Of a DNA stretch of 64,000 nt, positions 9,589 through 17,279 are shown one piece after another; the stretch's first letter is position 1, and the number at the start of each line of letters is the position of its first letter. Location: NCBI GenBank assembly GCA_016715105.1, contig JADKBO010000002.1, positions 482,622 to 546,621 of the forward strand, in the 5' to 3' direction. Under the pieces are notes generated by a model. That model did not search any database. It saw nothing but the letters and a program-made list of their open reading frames with translations, and had not been told where the DNA came from. Origin of the DNA: Saprospiraceae bacterium. GTDB lineage: Bacteria > Bacteroidota > Bacteroidia > Chitinophagales > Saprospiraceae. Position numbers and translations under genes: made by a program.

Positions 9589-9912
9589 AAGTCATCGGTT
9601 AATTTAAAATAAAGATTTCTTACTTATCTTTTTATTAAATACATATTTATATTAGCTCAAGCAATTCTAAAATATATTAATATATGTTAGTTTAGCTGAC
9701 ATTAGCGTCATACATGTTTGTATTGCTGTTGTCTAGTTTAAAACGCTTAAGTTTGAGCTTTTTAAACAAATTATTTTCACCAACGTATATTTTAAATATT
9801 GTCAATATACAGATTTAAAGGAGTCAATTATTCTGTTACTATTTGTGCAAAAGAGGTAGCAACCCGCAAGAAGATAGGGCTAATTTACACGTTATTCTAA
9901 ATGATGTCTTTT
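9589..9912. other. AT-rich gap, no gene seen
   Basis: This 324-base gap is very AT-rich, with short words such as ATATATTAATATATG but no open frame with coding character, hairpin terminator or tRNA shape that I could identify. It separates the truncated protease from the DUF6602 gene. Confidence 0.5.
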
Positions 9913-10804
9913 TTAGTCGAAGAATAAAGTATATTCATCCCATTTGTGAATTATAAATGGAATATTCTTGTACTTTTCTTGAACAGTTTGAGAAAAAATA
10001 CTTAGAGGATAATCTCTCTGTCTACCTTTTCCATGACCTCCAATTGCAGAACTACTTAAGTACTGTGACATTGAAATCATGTTTCTATATTCCCAACTTA
10101 TCTTTCGATATAATGCACTTATCAAAGACCCAATAGGGAAATAGTTTGGCACTTCTGAATTAGTTGCAATATCTCTTTTCATGTAACTTACAGATATTTT
10201 GTTTTGAACTATCGATTTCATTGTAGTCCAAATTCCTAAATCAGAGACGCAGACCAAATCAGGAACCTCAATTGGATGGTTTATTTGATTTGTATCGTTA
10301 AACCATATATTTGATTCTATGTTTTCTTTAGGGTTTGAATTGGGGTGTTTCCATGAATGACTATGAGCTAATAATCCATAAACTATAGGGGAATGCAGTT
10401 CTTTGTATGGAGAACCTTCTCTGCGAACAGACAACGATTTTAGTATTTTAGAGTTTTCAAATAACGTGTTGATATGGCTACTTTTAAGTGTGTTTTTGCA
10501 TTCAAAGGCTGCTAAAACACCAGCCTCTAAATAAATTTTCTTATTCAGCAATTTATTTGGATATTCAGGCTTTAAGACAATAATATCAACCTGAGGACTT
10601 TTTTTTCCATCATACCCCATAATTCTACCCTTTGTGCGAACATTAAAATTTGAAGGGAGCCAATCTCTTAAAATTTGTGCCCAGTTCTCTTCTCCTTCGT
10701 CTCCTGCGGTTCCTGGATCGTCTTTGGTGTCCTTGAAGATTCTTATATATTCTTCTCTTATTTCTCTTTCACTTGAGCCTAAAATATTCTAAATCTCTAT
10801 TCAT
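9913..10804 (-). pseudogene. DUF6602-like protein (possible nuclease fold) with one frameshift
   Basis: The long frame (10620-9913) starts late. Upstream codons are open and coding-like: REIREEYIRIFKDTKDDPG, then GDEGEENWAQILRDWLP and NVRTKGRIMG. They run back to about 10787, where a shift at a TTTT run links them to ATG at 10804 (MNRDLEYF). The whole would be about 297 residues. The core has SPQVDIIVLKPEYP, a D-x-I-V strand, and then VLAAFECKNTLKSSHINTLF, an E-x-K pattern. Together these are the D...ExK layout of PD-(D/E)XK-type nuclease folds, and they match DUF6602 as I know it. The role is unknown; similar proteins sit in defence-rich accessory DNA. Confidence 0.6.
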
Positions 10805-10849
10805 TTCGCTTTAGTTGTTCGTTTTGTTTTAGTCATTTTCATCTTAGGA

Positions 10850-11056
10850 TTATGTGGCTTTACGATGTAGCATGCATGTCACATTATTTGATATTCTTTC
10901 ACCATAGACTTGATAACGATTTTTTAATCTATTCTTGACGATATGCATAATTTGAGTAAACAATTCAGCATATTTATCTCTGTCATGAAGATTAAATTCA
11001 CTTCTAAGTAATGGCGTTATTTCATAATAGTAAATAGTTATTTTTATTGACTTCAT
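10850..11056 (-). CDS. Small hypothetical protein upstream of DUF6602
   Basis: A 68-residue frame on the same strand as the DUF6602 gene and 46 bases before its start. It begins MKSIKITIYYYEITPLLRSE, continues with a helix-like NLHDRDKYAELFTQIMHIVK, and ends at CMLHRKAT. The first 60 residues have ordinary coding composition, so it may be a real small protein or the start of a larger broken gene. No family is recognised. If real, it would form an operon with the DUF6602 gene. Confidence 0.4.
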   Translation of the reverse strand: MKSIKITIYYYEITPLLRSEFNLHDRDKYAELFTQIMHIVKNRLKNRYQVYGERISNNVTCMLHRKAT

Positions 11057-11339
11057 AGTTTATTTAAATATTGTTTCGGGTATTGTGCCCATATTTAATG
11101 TTTTTTGAAATTTATGGATTTGCATTTTAGATGCTTATCAACAGAGACAACTTCATTACTAAAAAGTTTAGGCCGCACAAATATAATACTTATCTATTAT
11201 TATAGATAAAAATTATTAATCGATAAGCAGATGCAGTTCCTGACACTTATATTGTAAAAGGAAAATTTAGCACTACAACAAATTAACAAAAGGCATAAAC
11301 GCACCAGCCCTAATTTTGATCATTTTCTGAAAAACAAAA

Positions 11340-12905
11340 TCACCCCATCACACCCATCAAAGCCTTCCTTCCATCAACCCCCTTCCGACTCTCCACCACA
11401 CTACCCATCATCTCCAACCTGAGCTTACCACCAGCCAAATCCAAACGTAACTTATCACTGTGGATGCCTTCGGTAAACTTGGCAACGAGGCGGAGCTGGT
11501 CATCGGATTCCCAATAAGCAGAACCCGCAAAAGGAATGTTTATTTGGTTGGAGTCCTTGGGCAATAAGCCATAGTTTTTGGCGGGATTTTTGGCCCAACC
11601 ATCATAAGCAAATACAGAGGTCATCGCAACACCAGCTTTGGTGAGTGTGAGGCTGCAGTTTTTATCGGTAAAAGCGAGGCCTACTTTTTGGATGTCCAAA
11701 TCATTGTTTTCCAAGGTAAAGGAATGGGATTGGCCTTGGTGTTTGGCCGCGATTGTAGGTGTTGATTTTTTGGTCGGAATCTGGAGTGTGGTCATCTTTT
11801 GGTTTAGAGCAGCGAGCGCTTGGGGGTTTTCGGTCAGGGCATTTTCTTTGAAAGCAGGAAGCAGGGTGTCCCAGGCAATCTGCATAGACTTACCCATGTC
11901 CCAACTTTCGCTGTTGATGGCAAGAACGGCGTCGTATTGGGGCATGACGATGCAATATTGGCCGTAAGCACCGTCGCCGCGATAGAAGCCCGGCTTGCAG
12001 CGCCAGAATTGGTAACCATAACCTTGGCCCCAGTCACTGTCATTGTCTTGCGATGGGCCTTGTTTTTTGGTCGCTTCCTCGACCCAGCTTTCAGAAATCA
12101 ATTGTTTGCCCTTCCAATTACCTTTTTGCAAGTACAACTGTCCGAATCTAGCGATCGATTCTGTGCTCACGCGTAAGCCGTAACCAGCGGTGTTGAGACC
12201 TTGTGGTGATTCTTCCCAGTCGTAGTCGGTGATGCCCAGTGGATCAAATAAACGCGGTTTGAGAAATTGCACCAGCGTCTCACCCGTGATTTTATGGACG
12301 ATGGCACCCAACATATACGTAGCGCCGGTATTGTATAAAAAGTGACTGCCCGGCGCATGTGGTACAGGGTGAGCCAACCAATTCTGCACCCAGGTTTTTG
12401 TAGCATCGCCCCGGAAAGCGGGTTCGGTTTCATTGCCGGTATTCATGGACAAAAGGTGATGGACCGTCATGGCTTTGAGATTGGCAGAAACATCGGAGGG
12501 TAAAGATTCGGGGAAAAACGAAATGACGGAATCGGTCACTTTGAGTTTGCCGGCATCCACCAATAAGCCAATGGCTGTGCTGGTAAAACTTTTGGAAAGG
12601 GAGTACAGGGTGTGTTTTCCACCTTTTTCGAAAGGCGCCCAATAAGCTTCTGCAATTTTTTTGCCGTGTCTGATCAGCGAAAAACCATGCCACTCGTAGT
12701 CGCATTTATTGGCCGCTTCAATGAAATTGAGGATGGCTGACGAAGAAATTCCTTGAGATTCGGGGCTTGCGGTCATAAAATAGGGAGCAGAACCATTAGA
12801 GGAAGCAGTCGCCGCCGTTTTGCAACTCTGCATTAAAACGCTTGGAAAACTCATTACAGCACTTCCCAATGCTGCCGCCTTGATAAAATCTCTTCTTTTT
12901 GTCAT
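11340..12905 (-). CDS. Serine hydrolase, class C beta-lactamase-like, exported
   Basis: About 521 residues when started at MTKRRDFIKAAALGSAVMSF (12905). The RRDFIK motif is Tat-like, and an MQSCK lipobox-like site follows. The open frame extends 21 codons further upstream, but that part has no homology character. The beta-lactamase domain shows SLSKSFTST with the catalytic Ser and Lys (SxxK), YNTGATYMLG for the Tyr loop, and typical strands (GYGLRVSTESIARFGQLYLQ, GYGYQFWRC). About 150 residues of beta-strand-rich C-terminal domain follow. Members hydrolyse esters or D-amino peptides, and the substrate here is unknown. The upstream gap is filled with heptad and long repeats. Confidence 0.85.
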   Translation of the reverse strand: MTKRRDFIKAAALGSAVMSFPSVLMQSCKTAATASSNGSAPYFMTASPESQGISSSAILNFIEAANKCDYEWHGFSLIRHGKKIAEAYWAPFEKGGKHTLYSLSKSFTSTAIGLLVDAGKLKVTDSVISFFPESLPSDVSANLKAMTVHHLLSMNTGNETEPAFRGDATKTWVQNWLAHPVPHAPGSHFLYNTGATYMLGAIVHKITGETLVQFLKPRLFDPLGITDYDWEESPQGLNTAGYGLRVSTESIARFGQLYLQKGNWKGKQLISESWVEEATKKQGPSQDNDSDWGQGYGYQFWRCKPGFYRGDGAYGQYCIVMPQYDAVLAINSESWDMGKSMQIAWDTLLPAFKENALTENPQALAALNQKMTTLQIPTKKSTPTIAAKHQGQSHSFTLENNDLDIQKVGLAFTDKNCSLTLTKAGVAMTSVFAYDGWAKNPAKNYGLLPKDSNQINIPFAGSAYWESDDQLRLVAKFTEGIHSDKLRLDLAGGKLRLEMMGSVVESRKGVDGRKALMGVMG

Positions 12906-12957
12906 GTTGTGCCTTTTACGATTGAATTTAAAATGTGAGCTAATGTACAAAATATTT

Positions 12958-13006
12958 TCAGTGATCAACTCTCAGCTTTCAGTGATCAGCAATCAGTTCT
13001 CAGCTT
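12958..13006. repeat. Heptad tandem repeat, TCAGnnn units
   Basis: Seven consecutive 7-bp units run from 12958: TCAGTGA, TCAACTC, TCAGCTT, TCAGTGA, TCAGCAA, TCAGTTC, TCAGCTT. The first four bases are nearly constant while the last three vary. It lies 53 bases upstream of the serine hydrolase start. Confidence 0.85.
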
Positions 13007-13033
13007 TTTGAAACGATATGCGTGATTTGGCTG

Positions 13034-13112
13034 CGAGCTTCGAGCCACGAGCTTCGAGCTGCTGTGAGAAGTGAAATGTGAAATGTGAAATGTGAGATGT
13101 GAGATGTGAAAT
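13034..13112. repeat. Heptad tandem repeats, CGAGCTT and GTGAAAT units
   Basis: Four 7-bp units of the CGAGCTT/CGAGCCA type (13034-13061) are followed in near phase by six units of GTGAAAT or GTGAGAT (13071-13112). This composite heads the first copy of the roughly 300-bp direct repeat. Confidence 0.85.
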
Positions 13113-13334
13113 GCATAACGTAGAATGGGTTTAATTTGAAGTTTCATGATTTTGGTTGACAACTTTTATTCCATATTCCATTAGTTGTTGAGTTCGTGAA
13201 TTCGTGGCAATTTAAATTAATGGAAATCGGATACCCATTAAACGGTCCTGTATGGGACAAAATATCGGTAACCAAACATATACATAGAAGTCTTCGTGCC
13301 GTCAGGTACGACATGTAAACGTGTGGAAGAGCAA
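13041..13334. repeat. Long interspersed repeat, first tandem copy
   Basis: This copy runs from the CGAGCCA heptads through AGTTTCATGATTTTGGTTG (13139), a GAATTCGTGGCAATTT segment and a CGTGCCGTCAGGTACGACAT hairpin to TGTGGAAGAGC. A nearly identical copy follows about 300 bases later. The core from 13141 to about 13333 differs at only a few bases from 13440-13632. Related parts occur at 29.5 kb and 58.3 kb. Confidence 0.85.
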
Positions 13335-13348
13335 GCAGCTCCGATCTT

Positions 13349-13632
13349 CGAGCCACGAGCTTCGAGCTGCTGTGAGATGTGAGATGTGAGATGTGAATTG
13401 GGATGTGAAATGCAGAACCCAGACTGGGTTCAATTTGAAGTTTCATGATTTTGGTTGACAACGTTTATTCCATATTCCATTAGTTGTTGAGTTCGTGAAT
13501 TCGTGGCAATTTAAATTAATGGAAATCGGATACCCATTAAACGGTCCCGTATGGGACAAAATATGGGTAAGCAAGCATATACATAGAATCTTTCGTGCCG
13601 TCAGGTACGACATGTAAACGTGTGGAAGAGCA
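13349..13632. repeat. Long interspersed repeat, second tandem copy
   Basis: Second copy of the 13041-13334 repeat. It starts with heptads (CGAGCCA, CGAGCTT, CGAGCTG, then GTGAGAT three times, 13349-13399) and a REP-like hairpin GAACCC-AGACT-GGGTTC at 13415-13431. It then continues with the same core and ends in the CGTGCCGTCAGGTACGACAT hairpin and TGTGGAAGAGC. Confidence 0.85.
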
Positions 13633-13639
13633 ATCCAGT

Positions 13640-13674
13640 GGAAATCGGAAATCGGAGATCGGAAATCGAAAATC
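13640..13674. repeat. Heptad tandem repeat, GGAAATC units
   Basis: Five units in perfect phase: GGAAATC, GGAAATC, GGAGATC, GGAAATC, GAAAATC. The same unit returns at 29.4 kb and 29.6 kb. It lies just before the IS4-type element. Confidence 0.85.
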
Positions 13675-13695
13675 GTTATGCAGAACCCTGAAAGG

Positions 13696-15124
13696 CATTA
13701 GCGTCAACTTAATATTATTAATGTGTCTAATACTTCACCGAAAGATTTTCTATCCGTTCGTTTATCATAACAAGCAAAGCGAGCTAGTAGCTCTAAATAA
13801 AGGTCTTGATTGAAGTCCATATCTGGCTCGTAGTTGTTTCTCCAAAATTTCGAAAATTTGATTGGACTGAGGTGTTTGCCATATTTCTCATATATTCTTA
13901 ACTTAAGCTGCAAAAATTGAGGTCCGGTAATTATTAAAATATAAAGTAGCAATAGATTTAGGAGCATCTCAGATCTAGCCTCGCTTGGTGTTTTACTACA
14001 ATACATTAACTTATTTAAATCAAAATTTTGCTTCCACTCTTTAAACATAATTTCTATTGTCCAGCGTAATTTATAGATTTCAAATAACTCCATGCCAGAT
14101 ATTTCTTCTTCAGCAATGTTTGTGATGTATATATTATAATTTGCTAGAAACTTGGATTTATTTGAAATTGTGCAATCCTTGTGTCTGGAATTTATTTGCT
14201 GTTGTCTTTTTTTCATTGCTTGTTCGGGTGAAACCTTATATCCAAACACTCTTACTCGAATTTTCTCCTTTTTATTTAATAAAACATTCATATCGAATTT
14301 AAATATTCCTTTCTTTTCCTTGGCTTTGATTAGTTTAACAAGATCAATTTCTTCGCCGGTTTTTTCATCAAAAATGCATATCCCTACTGAAAGTTTTGAA
14401 ATGTAGAAAGCACCTATGTTATGTATATCCTTGAAAACAGAAGTGACAAAGTATCCTAAATCCCTAAGTAATAGATCACCTTTGTTTAATAGCTTAATAA
14501 TTTCTCTGGCATATGAGCGATCGTTGGAAGTATAAGTACATTTTTCCATCTTGATTACAGCGTTGGATACAAGATCAAAAACTACTTGAATTCTACCCAT
14601 AGCTTTAACAGAATTGCCATTGGAAATCCCAGAGGAGTATCCATAGTGACTCTGTGGTAAGTTAACAAGAGTGCTGTCTTGAACTAAAACTCTATTAAAT
14701 CTACTAAGTATACCAGTGGTTTGAGCACTTACATTAGATAAGTTCTGAAGGCATAGTTTATTAACCAATTCAGAAACAAAGTCTTTACGATTAAAATGCA
14801 GTTTTTTATCAAGACTCTGATGAGATACAATATTGCCAGCTAATTGACTCAGGCAAATTGCCCATTGTCTCAATGAAAAATTAGATTTTGTGAAACACAT
14901 AAAACACGAAAGTAAGAAAAGCTTTGGTGAAACCTTTCTATAAGCTCTGTGACAAAATTTTGTATCAAAAGCAATTTGGTCAACATTAATATTGTCGAAA
15001 AAATTCATAATTTTACTGTGCATAACTAGGTTGTTTGACGATGAATTAGTGGTATAATACAAAGTTAAACAACCTATTATGTATTTAATATAAAAATATA
15101 TAAATAATTAAGTTGACGCTAATG
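13696..15124 (-). mobile_element. Intact IS4-type insertion sequence (about 1.43 kb)
   Basis: The element is bounded by perfect 18-bp inverted repeats, CATTAGCGTCAACTTAAT at 13696-13713 and its reverse complement at 15107-15124. It is flanked by a 9-bp direct repeat CCTGAAAGG (13687-13695 and 15125-15133), which reads as the target-site duplication. It holds one transposase gene. Rejoining the flanks gives GAACCC-TGAAA-GGGTTC, so it landed in the loop of a REP-like hairpin. An alternative is 20-bp repeats with a 5-bp duplication TGAAA; the 9-bp reading fits IS4 relatives better. Confidence 0.9.
13704..15062 (-). CDS. IS4 family transposase
   Basis: A 452-residue DDE transposase. The first Asp is in RVLVQDSTLVNLP, the second in LLLRDLGYFVTS, and the Glu in the IS4 signature YKLRWTIEIMFKEWK, which matches Y-2-R-3-E-6-K exactly. 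It cuts and joins DNA at the inverted repeats of the element that carries it. Starts at 15062, 15023 or 15008 are all possible; 15062 is given as the longest. The TGA stop lies inside the left inverted repeat, about 8 bases from the element end. It appears intact, so the element may be active or recently inserted. Confidence 0.92.
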   Translation of the reverse strand: MYYTTNSSSNNLVMHSKIMNFFDNINVDQIAFDTKFCHRAYRKVSPKLFLLSCFMCFTKSNFSLRQWAICLSQLAGNIVSHQSLDKKLHFNRKDFVSELVNKLCLQNLSNVSAQTTGILSRFNRVLVQDSTLVNLPQSHYGYSSGISNGNSVKAMGRIQVVFDLVSNAVIKMEKCTYTSNDRSYAREIIKLLNKGDLLLRDLGYFVTSVFKDIHNIGAFYISKLSVGICIFDEKTGEEIDLVKLIKAKEKKGIFKFDMNVLLNKKEKIRVRVFGYKVSPEQAMKKRQQQINSRHKDCTISNKSKFLANYNIYITNIAEEEISGMELFEIYKLRWTIEIMFKEWKQNFDLNKLMYCSKTPSEARSEMLLNLLLLYILIITGPQFLQLKLRIYEKYGKHLSPIKFSKFWRNNYEPDMDFNQDLYLELLARFACYDKRTDRKSFGEVLDTLIILS

Positions 15125-15345
15125 CCTGAAAGGGTTCAATGTGAATAGCCCCGTGCGGAGCTCGGGGAAATCAGTACCCAAATTCCCTCCAACCCTGAAT
15201 AGGGGTTGAATTGGCCACCATATTGTTTAATGAGTTGAAAGATTGTTTTTTGGAGTCAGTTATTCATGGATTGGTTCCGATAGCTGTCGGAAGGAAATCG
15301 ATACGAGGTGTGATGCAGAACCCAGAATGGGTTCAATCTGATTCG
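15125..15345. repeat. Cluster of REP-like palindromes
   Basis: Downstream of the element lie several imperfect palindromes: CAACCC-tgaatag-GGGTTG (15190-15208), CCGATAGCTGTCGG near 15278, and GAACCC-AGAAT-GGGTTC (15318-15334). The flanking words GCAGAACCC and GGGTTCAAT also occur around the hairpin at 13.4 kb and around the IS insertion point. The small plus-strand frame across this region has no coding character. Confidence 0.7.
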
Positions 15346-15416
15346 CAAATAAAATCAATGCAATCAACCGCGATTCAAAAAATAAAAGTCATTTTAGCAT
15401 TCCGAAAAATAAAATA

Positions 15417-16394
15417 ATGATGGCTGTAAGCAAAAAAGTATTGGTTTCTTGGGATATACCACAGATCGGCATTGATATGCTTGAAGGGGCGGGATTGGCC
15501 ACAACGGTTTGGAAGGGTGAGGCACCATTATCGCAATCCGAATTGATAGCTTTGGCTCAAGAACACGATGCGCTTTTGAGTCAAAGTACCGATAAACTCG
15601 ATGAAGCTTTTTTTGAAGCTTGTGGTCACTTGGAAGTCATCAGCCAGTTTTCGGTGGGTTATGACAACATCAATCTGGCGAAGGCAAAGGCTTGTGGCAT
15701 TCCTTTTGGCAATGCGCCGGGCGCCATGACAGAAGCGACGGCCGATATCGCCTTTGGGCTGATGATTGCCACGTCTAGGAAGTTTTTCTACATGCACAAA
15801 AAGATTGTTGCGGGGGAATGGAAAATCCAAAAACCACAGGCTCACTTGGGATTGGATCTGAGAGGAAAAACGCTGGGCATTTTTGGTTTGGGTAAAATTG
15901 GCAGTGAAATGGCGAGGTTGTGCAAAGCGGCTTATGGCATGGAAATCATTTATACCAATAGATCGGAAGCACCGTCCATTTATGAAAAAGACCTACAAGC
16001 CAAAAAAGTTTCCTTCGAAACACTTCTTGAACAGAGTGATGTGGTTTCCGTTCACGCAGGTCTCAATACAGAAACCCGAGGAATATTTGATGCCAAAGCT
16101 TTTGCCCAAATGAAATCCACCGCCATCTTCATCAATGCCGCTCGAGGCGGAATTCACAACGAAACCGATCTGATCCACGCATTGGAAAATGGCGTAATCT
16201 GGGGTGCTGGTCTGGATGTGACCAATCCGGAACCCATGCAAGCGGAAAATAAATTGCTGTCGATGGAGACGGTTTGTGTGTTGCCGCATATTGGTTCGGC
16301 GACGATTGGGGCTAGGAATAATATGGCCAGGATGTCGGCGGAGAATATTGTTTCTTTTTATGAAAAAGGGGTTTTGCCCTATTTGGTTGAATAA
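15417..16394 (+). CDS. 2-hydroxyacid dehydrogenase (D-glycerate dehydrogenase/glyoxylate reductase-like)
   Basis: 325 residues with the full D-isomer-specific dehydrogenase plan. The NAD(P) motif is TLGIFGLGKIGSEMARLCKA (GxGxxG, about residue 155). The catalytic Arg is in INAARGGIHNE, the Glu in GLDVTNPEPM, and the His in VLPHIGSAT. SQFSVGYDNINLAKAKACGI is the usual substrate-side loop. It would reduce glyoxylate or hydroxypyruvate or oxidise the matching hydroxyacid in the cytoplasm, and the sequence does not fix which. Two adjacent ATG codons are available, at 15417 and 15420. A palindromic hairpin follows the stop. Confidence 0.88.
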   Translation: MMAVSKKVLVSWDIPQIGIDMLEGAGLATTVWKGEAPLSQSELIALAQEHDALLSQSTDKLDEAFFEACGHLEVISQFSVGYDNINLAKAKACGIPFGNAPGAMTEATADIAFGLMIATSRKFFYMHKKIVAGEWKIQKPQAHLGLDLRGKTLGIFGLGKIGSEMARLCKAAYGMEIIYTNRSEAPSIYEKDLQAKKVSFETLLEQSDVVSVHAGLNTETRGIFDAKAFAQMKSTAIFINAARGGIHNETDLIHALENGVIWGAGLDVTNPEPMQAENKLLSMETVCVLPHIGSATIGARNNMARMSAENIVSFYEKGVLPYLVE

Positions 16395-16441
16395 TGATTT
16401 TTTAAAAAAAATCATGATATCAGGCATTTAATGTCTGATAC
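16393..16441 (+). terminator. Hairpins downstream of the dehydrogenase gene
   Basis: An A/T palindrome (ATGATTTTTT...AAAAAATCAT) overlaps the stop region. It is followed by TATCAG-gCATTtAATGt-CTGATA at 16418-16440. No long T-run follows the second stem, so the terminator reading is tentative. Confidence 0.4.
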
Positions 16442-17244
16442 CCGCAAAGGCATTAAGCAGTACCTAAAGAATAGAAGCCTACAGAAAAAAGATTGCCTTA
16501 TTTTTTACCCGGCCTTATTTTTTTTAGCTCACGAACATCAAAAATACGTTAAGTTCAAAAAACTGTTCGAGCTGAAAGTACCCTAAAACAAAAGAAATGG
16601 TGCAGATGCATCAAAGAACAGAGAAACAACGTCCAAAGCGAGTTTTTTTTGAATAGTATTTTTGAAGTGAGAGAGCGTTAAGAAAAAAATTCAGCCTTGA
16701 TTTTTTTTGTTACGTTTTTGTATCAAGACAAAAAAGTAAGGAATATCATTTCTTGCTTCTATCTTTATTACTTTCACAAATACAATTTTTAGCTTTGCTC
16801 CAATCTCTTTTTCCACACAATTCATAAAACAAAACAGCATCCAAAGCGAGTTTCTTTTAAATAGTATTTTTGAAGTGAGAAAGCGTTAAGAAAAAAATTC
16901 AGCCTTGATTTTTAGATGCTAGCAGCCGTGATGATGGCATCACGGTTCCTTCACTATGATCATGTGCGATGATCATTGCTCCTTCGTCGCATCGTTCAGT
17001 CATTTCAAGACAAAAAAGTAAAGAGAATATAGTTTCTTGCTCCTATCTCTTTTACTGCACAAATACAAAATTTTAAAAATTTGCTTTTGAACTTCGTGGT
17101 ACACGTTATATTGGCCTTTATTTTTTAAACTATTTATTTTAAAAATTCGTTACTTATCTGGGAGAAACTGGGGGATTGTTCCACAATTTTTATTTGTTTT
17201 ATCGAATAAGTAGAACTTTTCTTCAGAATTTAATCTGTATCCTA
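16442..17244. other. Long intergenic region with an internal duplication
   Basis: There is no credible gene in about 800 bases. A segment starting CCAAAGCGAG with TAGTATTTTTGAAGTGAGA and AAAAAAATTCAGCCTTGATT occurs at 16633-16703 and 16841-16912. The following CAAGACAAAAAAGTAA and TTTCTTGCT parts also recur (16723-16790 and 17008-17075). The second copy is interrupted by about 100 bases holding GATGATCAT-type palindromes and CGTGATGATGGCATCACG. This looks like a duplicated noncoding element that was later invaded. Confidence 0.65.
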
Positions 17245-17252
17245 TAACTTTG
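17245..17252 (+). promoter_or_regulatory. -7 box of the peptide-transport operon
   Basis: TAACTTTG matches the TAnnTTTG -7 consensus of Bacteroidota and lies 27 bases before the start codon at 17280. A -33 element is not clear. Confidence 0.4.
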
Positions 17253-17279
17253 GATTGAATCAGTTGACAATAGTATACC

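Noticed and set aside
11638..12433. Several frames of 69-118 codons on both strands
   Set aside because: All lie inside the serine hydrolase gene, which has clear motifs in its own frame.
13034..13680. Possible CRISPR array
   Set aside because: The repeats are 7-bp units in direct contact or two 300-bp copies; there are no 20-40 bp repeats with unique spacers and no cas genes.
15211..15417. Plus-strand frame of 68 codons before the dehydrogenase
   Set aside because: It reads through REP-like palindromes and shows no coding pattern.
15993..16427. Minus-strand frame of 144 codons
   Set aside because: It is antisense to the hydroxyacid dehydrogenase and lacks any family pattern.
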